Part shown: positions 1 to 5,151 of the stretch, in pieces
Layout of the letters: each line of letters opens with the position of its first letter
Position numbering within the stretch: position 1 is the stretch's first letter
Origin: an uncultured Ectothiorhodospiraceae bacterium
GTDB taxonomy: Bacteria; Pseudomonadota; Gammaproteobacteria; UBA9214
NCBI GenBank assembly: GCA_947258945.1
Contig: CAMYKJ010000065.1
Location: 1-5,151, forward strand
Direction of reading: 5' to 3'
DNA: 5,151 nucleotides
Position numbers and translations under genes: made by a program
The notes under the pieces: generated by a model
Database searches by the model: none
Told to the model about the DNA's origin: nothing
What the model saw: the letters and a program-made list of their open reading frames with translations, nothing else

Positions 1-1433
1 AAATACATGGAGATGCCCGGAAACATGCGTTGCGGCACATCCAGCTGATGTACCGGCAGGGCCTCCTCATAGGCGACCAGCATATGGCCATCGGCCTGTT
101 CGACATGCAGACGCGCGTGATCCACGGCGGCCTGCAACGGCATACCCAGCTGCATGAAGTTGACCAGGGTTTGCTGAATTGCCGTCGTAATCCGGCTGGC
201 ACCGGGCGAACCGATCGCGAGCACGGCGCCGTCGCGGTGACGCGCCACGGTCGGCGCCATATTGGATGGCAGGCGGCTGCCCGGGTTCCACACGTGTACA
301 CCGCGCCTGTTCAGTTCGAGTTCACCCAGGCTGTTGTTCATAAAAATGCCGGTGCCCGGCGGCAACACGCCCGACCCGTACCCCGCCGATACCGTGACCG
401 AGCAGGCCAGGCCGGCAGAATCGACGGCCGAGGCATGCACGGTCGAAGGCGATGACAGGAAGCTGCGCAAATCCCCTGTCGATGCCTGTTCGAGCAGATT
501 CTGAACATCACCCGGCAGGTCCTCGCTGCCGTCGAGGTGGTCGTAGCGGAAATCCAGCACCGCCTCCTGAACGCGAATCAGGTGTTCGAGTTCTGCCGGC
601 GTCCAGACATCCTGCGGCCGGTCGCCCATCAGCAGCAACATGGCGACCAGCACCGCACCGCCCAGTGCCGGCGGGGAATCGGTTGCCACCGTCCAGTCAT
701 TCACCTCTACATCGAGCGTCGGTGACAACAGCGCCTGGTAACCTGCCATGTCCCGGCGGGTTAGAATGCCCCCATGGGCCTCGATGCAGGCGGTGATCTG
801 CCTGGCCAGGTCACCCCGGTAGAATTCGTCCGCGCCGCTGTCGGCAATGCAGCGCAGGCTTTCGTCCAGGTGCTCGATGCGTACCGTGCTGCCCGGTTTG
901 TAGAGTTCGCCGTCAGCATCATAAAACGTCTCCAGGCTATGTTTATCCCAGCCGTAGATCGATTCGTGGGTGAGTTGCAGATAGAGATAGGAAGCCTCCG
1001 ACAGGGGAAAACCGTCACGCGCAAGCTCCCAGGCCGGCTCGACCAGCACGCGCCACGGCACCTTGCCATAGCGACTGGAGGCGAGCGCATAGGCGGCCAG
1101 ATTACCGGGCACCGCCACCGAACCGTGGCCCACCGTGGTGCGCATACCGCCGCCATACTCGAGCATGACCTCCGCAGTGGCCTGCCCGAAGCGGCTCTTC
1201 GGCAGCCCCGTACCGGGCATGACCGCGGCTCCGTCTATCATCACCGGGGCGTCGCCGGGTGGCCAGATGGTCAGGAAACCGCTCGCCGCCAGCGAGCAGA
1301 CGCCGGGCTCGACCACACAGGAAACCAGTGACGCGGCGATGGCCGCATCAACCGCATTTCCCCCCTCGTGCGCGACCCGCGCGCCGGCATCCGCTGCAAG
1401 CTGGTTGCCGGAGGCTACGGCCACTTCAAGCAT
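1..1433 (-). CDS. Gamma-glutamyltransferase-family protein, divergent, C-terminus cut by window edge
   Basis: 477 residues are visible from an ATG at 1433; no stop is reached before the left edge. Family members are N-terminal nucleophile (Ntn) hydrolases that self-cleave before a threonine and then hydrolyse or transfer gamma-glutamyl groups such as that of glutathione. Seen here: the N-terminal EGGNAVDAAIAAS block (23-35), PGNLAAYALAS (109-119), the nucleophile block TVHASAVD (332 region, putative catalytic Thr331), GTGIFMNN (360-367), SNMAPT (390-395) and GSPGASRI (408-415). Predicted cleavage would give chains of about 330 and at least 147 residues. Oddities relative to E. coli Ggt: no signal peptide; IDGAAV at 66-71 where Ggt has the DFRE motif with substrate-binding Arg114; Ser-Ser replaced by Ser-Asn; Gly-Gly replaced by Gly-Ala. 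An in-frame TGA at 1442-1440 limits the start to this ATG or GTG at 1439. Family assignment is firm; substrate is unknown and may not be glutathione. Confidence 0.9.
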   Translation of the reverse strand, partial: MLEVAVASGNQLAADAGARVAHEGGNAVDAAIAASLVSCVVEPGVCSLAASGFLTIWPPGDAPVMIDGAAVMPGTGLPKSRFGQATAEVMLEYGGGMRTTVGHGSVAVPGNLAAYALASSRYGKVPWRVLVEPAWELARDGFPLSEASYLYLQLTHESIYGWDKHSLETFYDADGELYKPGSTVRIEHLDESLRCIADSGADEFYRGDLARQITACIEAHGGILTRRDMAGYQALLSPTLDVEVNDWTVATDSPPALGGAVLVAMLLLMGDRPQDVWTPAELEHLIRVQEAVLDFRYDHLDGSEDLPGDVQNLLEQASTGDLRSFLSSPSTVHASAVDSAGLACSVTVSAGYGSGVLPPGTGIFMNNSLGELELNRRGVHVWNPGSRLPSNMAPTVARHRDGAVLAIGSPGASRITTAIQQTLVNFMQLGMPLQAAVDHARLHVEQADGHMLVAYEEALPVHQLDVPQRMFPGISMY

Positions 1434-1435
1434 AA

Positions 1436-1591
1436 TCACTCATCCGTGAACAAATAATGTATTTCCGGTCTGGATCGTTTCGCGCCGTACAGTGCAATTA
1501 CCCGTAAATGCAGACTGCAGGTCAATTCCCGCCCACAACCGGTGATTCGGATGGTCACACCACGAGAAAATAAATCCGTCCGATTACCCAT
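1436..1591 (-). CDS. Doubtful small ORF between the cytochrome and GGT-like genes (51 aa)
   Basis: An open frame of 51 codons starts at ATG 1591 and ends with TGA at 1438-1436, only two bases before the GGT-like ATG and overlapping the alternative GTG start (GTGA). The frame can be extended to an ATG at 1636, giving 66 residues, but this would overlap the end of the cytochrome gene by 29 bases. The product is basic, has two cysteines (19 and 25 in the short form) and ends in HYLFTDE. I recognise no family. No Shine-Dalgarno sequence precedes either start, and the possible promoter of the next gene lies inside it. The close stop/start junction is the main argument that it might be real; it may equally be chance or a remnant. 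Confidence 0.2.
   Translation of the reverse strand: MGNRTDLFSRGVTIRITGCGRELTCSLHLRVIALYGAKRSRPEIHYLFTDE
1439..1445 (-). promoter_or_regulatory. Probable ribosome binding site of the GGT-like gene
   Basis: GGATGAG lies five bases upstream of the ATG at 1433. It is a partial Shine-Dalgarno match and favours that ATG over the GTG at 1439, which overlaps it. Confidence 0.45.
1497..1525 (-). promoter_or_regulatory. Possible sigma70-type promoter for the GGT-like gene
   Basis: Reading the minus strand, TTGACC (1525-1520) is followed after 17 bases by GGTAAT (1502-1497). The -35 matches the consensus at five of six positions and the -10 at four of six, but the -10 lacks the important second-position A. 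Transcription would begin near 1490, giving a leader of roughly 57 bases before the ATG at 1433. The 17-base spacer contains a small inverted repeat (1509-1519: five-base arms around one base), a conceivable operator but short enough to be chance. Motif matching by eye only. Confidence 0.27.
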
Positions 1592-1607
1592 TGAGTGCAA
1601 GCCGGGG

Positions 1608-2105
1608 CTACGGACGATAGACCTCATGGGCGACACGCGTCAGAAGATTGACAAAGAAACTGGCATCATCTGAATTTAGCTGTCTGTGATGAACAAGGAA
1701 GTCCCGAGCCGGGCGCCCGGAGTCGCGACTGTAGAGTACTCCGTCGCGAAGCTCCAGCGAATTGCGAACAAACACAGCGGCAGTGTCGTGACAGGCGGCA
1801 CACTCGCCCTTGAATCTTGCCGGATTGTTCGCCTGTGCGAGTAACATATTCAAGACTGCATCGACCTCGTTACCTGCGAGGTAATGATTGTGCATAAACT
1901 GGCGGAGATTGTGGACGTGGTGCCGTCCTTGCAACTCGCCACCGGTAACGCTCAGAAACCTGCGGGCGAAATCACCCGAGTGCCCATGACAGTCAGCACA
2001 ACGGTCATCCCACAACCAGCGCAGGTCTAAACCGGATGCTGCAGCCGCCGGCGTCGCCAGCACTGTCGCAAACAGTACGATGCTTAATTTCAGGCGGATT
2101 CGCAT
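1608..2105 (-). CDS. Secreted diheme c-type cytochrome (165 aa)
   Basis: This is a small electron-transfer type protein predicted to be periplasmic. Residues 1-23 form a Sec signal peptide: basic MRIRLK, a hydrophobic core, and an Ala-rich end with likely cleavage around ATPAAA. Two CXXCH haem-attachment motifs are visible, CADCH (36-40) and CAACH (102-106), so two covalent haems are expected after the periplasmic Ccm machinery acts. Between them is a histidine-rich stretch (His62, 63, 65, 72, 74, with Met71 and Met87 nearby) that could supply distal haem ligands. A second His pair is at 139-140. I cannot assign a named subfamily or a redox partner. It lies 53 bases downstream of rsmI on the same strand and may be cotranscribed with it. 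A weak AGGA lies 13 bases before the ATG, which is far. A hand count gives about 56% GC over 1621-2100, lower than the flanking genes. Confidence 0.88.
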   Translation of the reverse strand: MRIRLKLSIVLFATVLATPAAAASGLDLRWLWDDRCADCHGHSGDFARRFLSVTGGELQGRHHVHNLRQFMHNHYLAGNEVDAVLNMLLAQANNPARFKGECAACHDTAAVFVRNSLELRDGVLYSRDSGRPARDFLVHHRQLNSDDASFFVNLLTRVAHEVYRP

Positions 2106-2158
2106 AGTATTTGTATATTCCTTTATCGCGCTCTATCGGCCAACAACATATCGACCAC

Positions 2159-3013
2159 CTAAGCGCCCTTGATTTTCAGTCCATACTCATACAAACGGTT
2201 CTTTGCCACACCGGTGATTTTCGCCGCCAGTGCGGCGGCCTGTTTCAGTGGCAATTCCTCCAACAGCACTGCGAGTGTATGGCGGACCTGCTCATCCAGT
2301 GCAGCCTCATCCGTGGCGGCGCCCTGCACCATCACCACGAACTCGCCCTTCTGCTGCCGGGTATCCTCACCGGTTTCCCGATGCAGGTCGCCCAGCGTGC
2401 CGGCGCGGACCGTTTCAAAGACCTTGGTCAGTTCGCGGGCCACGACCGCCTCGCGGGAAGCCCCGAAACACCCGGCCATGTCGGCTAATGAATCCACGAT
2501 CCGGTGGCTGGACTCGTAAAACACCAGCGTGACCGTCTCGGTCGCCAGTTCGGCCAGCCGCTGCCGGCGGGCCGCCTGTTTCGCCGGCAAAAATCCCTCG
2601 AACCGGAACCGGTCGGTCGGCAGGCCGGCGACCGACAACGCCGCGGTAAGCGCGGACGGTCCCGGCACGGACAGCACATCGATACCGGCGGCGCGCGCCA
2701 TGCGCACGAGGACATAACCGGGATCGCTGATCAGCGGTGTGCCGGCATCACTGATCAGCGCCACGTCTTCACCCTGCCCGAGCCGCTGGACCAGGGTGCC
2801 GGCCATGCTTCTCTCGTTGTGGTCGTGCAGGGCCGCAAGACGCGTTCCTACACCGAAATGCGCCAGCAGCTTCTTGCTGTGACGGGTGTCTTCGGCTGCA
2901 ATGACCGGGACCGAGGACAACACCTCGACCGCCCGCGGGGACATATCCTGCAGGTTGCCGATCGGCGTGGCCACCACGTAGAGCTTGCCGGGATTTTTCG
3001 CGTGTGCGCCCAT
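2159..3013 (-). CDS. rsmI: 16S rRNA (cytidine1402-2'-O)-methyltransferase RsmI
   Basis: RsmI uses S-adenosylmethionine to 2'-O-methylate C1402 of 16S rRNA in the decoding centre of the 30S subunit; with RsmH it makes m4Cm1402, which tunes initiation and decoding fidelity. At 284 residues it matches the E. coli protein (286) almost end to end. Recognisable blocks: LYVVATPIGNL (11-21), AAEDTRHS (39-46), ALHDHNE (61-67), ALISDAGTPLISDPGY (85-100), VPGPSALTAALSVAGLPTDRF (116-136), FEGFLPAK (138-145), FYESSHRI (165-172), VARELTK (191-197) and the C-terminal LPLKQAAALAAKITGVAKNRLYEY region (254-277). It has the tetrapyrrole-methylase (SAM/CbiF) fold of this family. The ATG at 3013 has AGGA ten bases upstream and gives an N-terminus of expected length. 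The gene is divergent from lpoA across a 51-base gap, as in E. coli. Confidence 0.97.
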   Translation of the reverse strand: MGAHAKNPGKLYVVATPIGNLQDMSPRAVEVLSSVPVIAAEDTRHSKKLLAHFGVGTRLAALHDHNERSMAGTLVQRLGQGEDVALISDAGTPLISDPGYVLVRMARAAGIDVLSVPGPSALTAALSVAGLPTDRFRFEGFLPAKQAARRQRLAELATETVTLVFYESSHRIVDSLADMAGCFGASREAVVARELTKVFETVRAGTLGDLHRETGEDTRQQKGEFVVMVQGAATDEAALDEQVRHTLAVLLEELPLKQAAALAAKITGVAKNRLYEYGLKIKGA

Positions 3014-3064
3014 GACCGGAACATCCTAGCAGGGACAGGAACAAATACATAAAGGTGGACGAAT
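3014..3064. promoter_or_regulatory. Divergent rsmI/lpoA intergenic spacer
   Basis: Only 51 bases separate the two start codons, so the promoters of both genes must overlap here or extend into the opposite coding region. I see a ribosome-binding AGGA for rsmI (3027-3024) and a strong one for lpoA, but no convincing -35/-10 pair. TACATA near 3046-3051 is too close to the lpoA ribosome binding site to serve as its -10. Confidence 0.5.
3051..3058 (+). promoter_or_regulatory. Ribosome binding site fixing the lpoA start
   Basis: AAAGGTGG ends six bases before ATG 3065. This good Shine-Dalgarno match favours 3065 over the internal ATG at 3116, which has no comparable site although it would give a more typical lipoprotein signal peptide. 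Confidence 0.6.
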
Positions 3065-5005
3065 ATGCCGCTTTTCAGTAGAGTCACCGCCACTGCCATC
3101 TACGTATTATCCCTGATGCCGATTACCAGATTCCTCCTGCTCGCCACCCTGTTGACCGCCCTCCTGAGCGGCTGCGGCCAGGTCATGACCATCGCACCGG
3201 GCAGCAGCCTGGAGCGGTTGCAGCAACAGGCGCAACAGCTCGAGGCCGACGGCAATCACCAGGGTGCGGCACAGTTATACCTGAACGCCGCCCGCACGGC
3301 CGCCGGGGCCGAACGTCACACACTGCAACTGCTGGCCGCCGGCAGCCTGGTGCGCGGCGACGAAACCGACCGGGCGACGACCCTGCTTGACGAATTGGCG
3401 ACGGCGCCGTTGTCGGAGCACAATCGCCAGCACTATACACTGCTGCGGGCCGCCATCGCGCTGGCCGGCCAGCGACCGGAGACGGTCCTGACACTGCTGG
3501 CGGAGGTGCCGGAGAGCGGCCCGTTCATCGCGGATTACCGGCGCTTGCGCGCGGATGCCAGGCTGCAGAACTCGCAGTATTTCCGCGCCGCCAGGGAGCG
3601 CGTACTGCTCGACCCGCTGCTGACGGACCCGGAGGAACAGCAGGTGAACCGGCGCGCGATCTGGGACGCCGTAAACAGCCTGACCGACCAGGAACTGCAG
3701 ACACTGCGCAGCGCACCCCCGCCGGACGTCCTCGGCGGATGGATGGAACTGGTCGAATTGACGCGGCTCTACCTGCAACAACCGGATGCCCTGGCCGAAG
3801 TGACACCGCACTGGCAGCGTCGCTATCCCTTGCACCCGGCCGCGGGTGAGTTTCTGACCCGCCTGCTCGACAGCATGCGGGCAGCCGGGCAGCCGCCCGC
3901 GCACATCGGTGTCCTGCTCCCCCTGCACGGCGACCTGTCGGGCGCCGCGCATGCGATCAGGGACGGCATCGTCGCCGCCTATTACGACACCCCCGAGGGT
4001 AGCCTGCGGCCACAACTCCGCTTTTACGATTCGGGTGACACGCCGGACAGCGCCGTGGCAGCCTATCTCGATGCGGTCACGAACGGGGCGCAGTTCGTCA
4101 TTGGACCGTTGCGCAAGGAATCCGTACAGGCGCTGGCGTCCCGAATGCCGCTGGAAGTGGAGATGCTGGGACTCAACCGGATTACCGACCCGTCGCTGTA
4201 CAACCCGGCCCTCTACCAGTTCGGACTGGCGCCCGAGGACGAGGCCCGCGAGGTCGCCCGGCTGGCCTGGCGCAGCGGCCACGCGCGGGCGATTGCACTG
4301 CTGCCGGAGACAGAGTGGGGCGAACGCGTGTACACCGCATTTGCCGGGGAATGGGAAATGCTCGGCGGACGCGTCGCAGAAGTGCAACGCTACGATTCAG
4401 GCAAGGCCGATCATGGTCCGGTCCTCAAGGACCTGCTCAACCTCGATGTGAGCAAGGCACGCCATCAGAACCTCACCCGGAAGCTGGGCAGGGACCTGGA
4501 CTTCGAACCGCGCCGGCGCCAGGACGCCGATTTTGTCTTTCTGGCGGCGGCCCCGCGCCAGGCCCGCCTGATCAGGCCGCAACTGGATTTCTATCGTGCA
4601 TCCGATCTCCCCGTCTATACCACATCACGCGTGTATTCGGGCAGGCCGGACAGCGACAAGGATGCGGACATGAACGGAATTATTTTCTGTGATACGCCCT
4701 GGACACTGGAACAACGTGCCAGCTGGAACCACCTGCAGCGGGGTATCAGTGAATTCTGGCCGAACGAGGCCATACGCTATGCACGGCTGTACGCGCTGGG
4801 CATCGATGCCTACCGGGTCATTCCCTACCTCGGCGAACTGAATGAGGGGATGTTCAGTGCCTACCACGGCGTCACCGGCAACCTGTCGCTGTCTGACGAC
4901 GGCCACCTCAACCGCACGCTGCGCTGCGCCGTTTTTCGCCAGGGTATGCCGGTCCTGCTCGAGTCCGAGGCGCCGGACACACAGGCTTCAAGCTCGATAC
5001 GCTGA
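3065..5005 (+). CDS. lpoA: Penicillin-binding protein 1A activator lipoprotein LpoA (LppC family)
   Basis: LpoA is an outer-membrane lipoprotein that reaches through the periplasm to stimulate the peptidoglycan synthase PBP1A. Product is 646 residues (E. coli 678). The N-terminus is a type II signal peptide: hydrophobic stretch 23-34, then lipobox LSGC with lipidated Cys37; Gly38-Gln39 follow, with no Asp retention signal at +2, consistent with outer-membrane sorting. Residues about 45-270 are helical and TPR-like, including [15 protein letters not shown]. From Ile281 ([13 protein letters not shown]) runs the LppC domain with a periplasmic-binding-protein-like fold, including [10 protein letters not shown] (344-353), LNRITDP (from 370), and later family signatures [31 protein letters not shown] and [13 protein letters not shown] 3065 has the better ribosome binding site; a start at 3116 (Met18) would shorten the signal to 19 residues before the Cys. 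It is followed after one base by yraN. Confidence 0.96.
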   Translation: MPLFSRVTATAIYVLSLMPITRFLLLATLLTALLSGCGQVMTIAPGSSLERLQQQAQQLEADGNHQGAAQLYLNAARTAAGAERHTLQLLAAGSLVRGDETDRATTLLDELATAPLSEHNRQHYTLLRAAIALAGQRPETVLTLLAEVPESGPFIADYRRLRADARLQNSQYFRAARERVLLDPLLTDPEEQQVNRRAIWDAVNSLTDQELQTLRSAPPPDVLGGWMELVELTRLYLQQPDALAEVTPHWQRRYPLHPAAGEFLTRLLDSMRAAGQPPAHIGVLLPLHGDLSGAAHAIRDGIVAAYYDTPEGSLRPQLRFYDSGDTPDSAVAAYLDAVTNGAQFVIGPLRKESVQALASRMPLEVEMLGLNRITDPSLYNPALYQFGLAPEDEAREVARLAWRSGHARAIALLPETEWGERVYTAFAGEWEMLGGRVAEVQRYDSGKADHGPVLKDLLNLDVSKARHQNLTRKLGRDLDFEPRRRQDADFVFLAAAPRQARLIRPQLDFYRASDLPVYTTSRVYSGRPDSDKDADMNGIIFCDTPWTLEQRASWNHLQRGISEFWPNEAIRYARLYALGIDAYRVIPYLGELNEGMFSAYHGVTGNLSLSDDGHLNRTLRCAVFRQGMPVLLESEAPDTQASSSIR

Positions 5006-5006
5006 C

Positions 5007-5151
5007 ATGCAGGCCGGTGACCGCGGTCGCGCGGCCGAGGAACGTGCCTGTCACTATCTTGCGGACCGCGGTCTTGTCCTGCTGGAGCGGAATTACCGCT
5101 GCCGACGCGGCGAGATCGACCTTATCCTGCGGGATGCAGACACCCTGGTAT
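5007..5151 (+). CDS. yraN: YraN / UPF0102 family protein, N-terminal 48 residues only
   Basis: The first 48 codons are present; the window ends inside the gene (family length is usually about 115-130 residues). Visible family blocks are [12 protein letters not shown] (7-18), [19 protein letters not shown] (25-43) and DTLV. Glu36 and Asp38 of GEIDLI correspond to the conserved acidic residues of the predicted restriction-endonuclease-like fold; the expected downstream E-V-K motif is outside the window. A biochemical role is not well established, so nuclease activity is inference from fold. The ATG lies one base after the lpoA stop, with no clear independent ribosome binding site, which suggests an lpoA-yraN operon with translational coupling. 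This order is the same as yraM-yraN in E. coli. Confidence 0.93.
   Translation, partial: MQAGDRGRAAEERACHYLADRGLVLLERNYRCRRGEIDLILRDADTLV

Noticed and set aside
774..1331. Plus-strand open frame of 185 codons
   Set aside because: It is antisense to the GGT-like gene, whose conserved blocks are continuous on the minus strand; no motif or ribosome binding evidence supports it.
1541..1562. Short dyad GGTG...CACC after the cytochrome stop, considered as a terminator
   Set aside because: Only four base pairs and no U-run on the minus strand; not a credible intrinsic terminator.
2727..2760. Direct repeat CTGATCAGCG at 2727-2736 and 2751-2760
   Set aside because: It encodes the two LISD units of the conserved LISDAGTPLISDPG motif of RsmI, so protein constraint explains it.
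2504..3052. Plus-strand open frame of 182 codons
   Set aside because: It is antisense to rsmI, which aligns end to end with the known protein; a composition-driven shadow.
3275..4387. Long minus-strand open frame (370 codons) opposite lpoA
   Set aside because: It lies fully antisense to a clearly recognised lpoA. Its translation shows no family motif and is Arg/Gln/Val-rich, as expected of a shadow frame in GC-rich DNA.

Overview
The window comes from a GC-rich gammaproteobacterial chromosome. The key evidence is the order rsmI (minus) / lpoA (plus) / yraN (plus), which matches the E. coli yraL-yraM-yraN block; LpoA-type lipoproteins are essentially gammaproteobacterial. Base composition and a diheme cytochrome next to this block would fit an environmental, Chromatiales-like lineage, but that is inference. 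No rRNA, tRNA, CRISPR, insertion sequence or phage gene was seen.

Layout. From the left edge to 1433 (minus strand) lies most of a divergent gamma-glutamyltransferase-family gene whose 3' end is cut by the window. Positions 1434-1607 are a 174-base spacer with a possible sigma70-type promoter and a doubtful small ORF. Positions 1608-2105 (minus) encode a secreted diheme cytochrome c. Positions 2159-3013 (minus) encode RsmI, the 16S rRNA C1402 2'-O-methyltransferase. A 51-base divergent spacer follows. Positions 3065-5005 (plus) encode LpoA, the outer-membrane lipoprotein activator of PBP1A, and one base later YraN (UPF0102) begins and runs off the right edge.

How the genes relate. The right half is a conserved housekeeping neighbourhood: RsmI (ribosome modification) is transcribed away from an lpoA-yraN operon (peptidoglycan synthesis control and a putative nuclease-fold protein). 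The left half looks accessory. The cytochrome, spacer and GGT-like gene share the rsmI strand and could be read in series. The cytochrome/spacer segment is clearly less GC-rich than its flanks, which suggests a later insertion or a different history. I see no convincing unknown multi-gene system. The best leads are the GGT homologue, which lacks the usual alpha-carboxylate-binding arginine and any export signal, and the uncharacterised cytochrome beside it.
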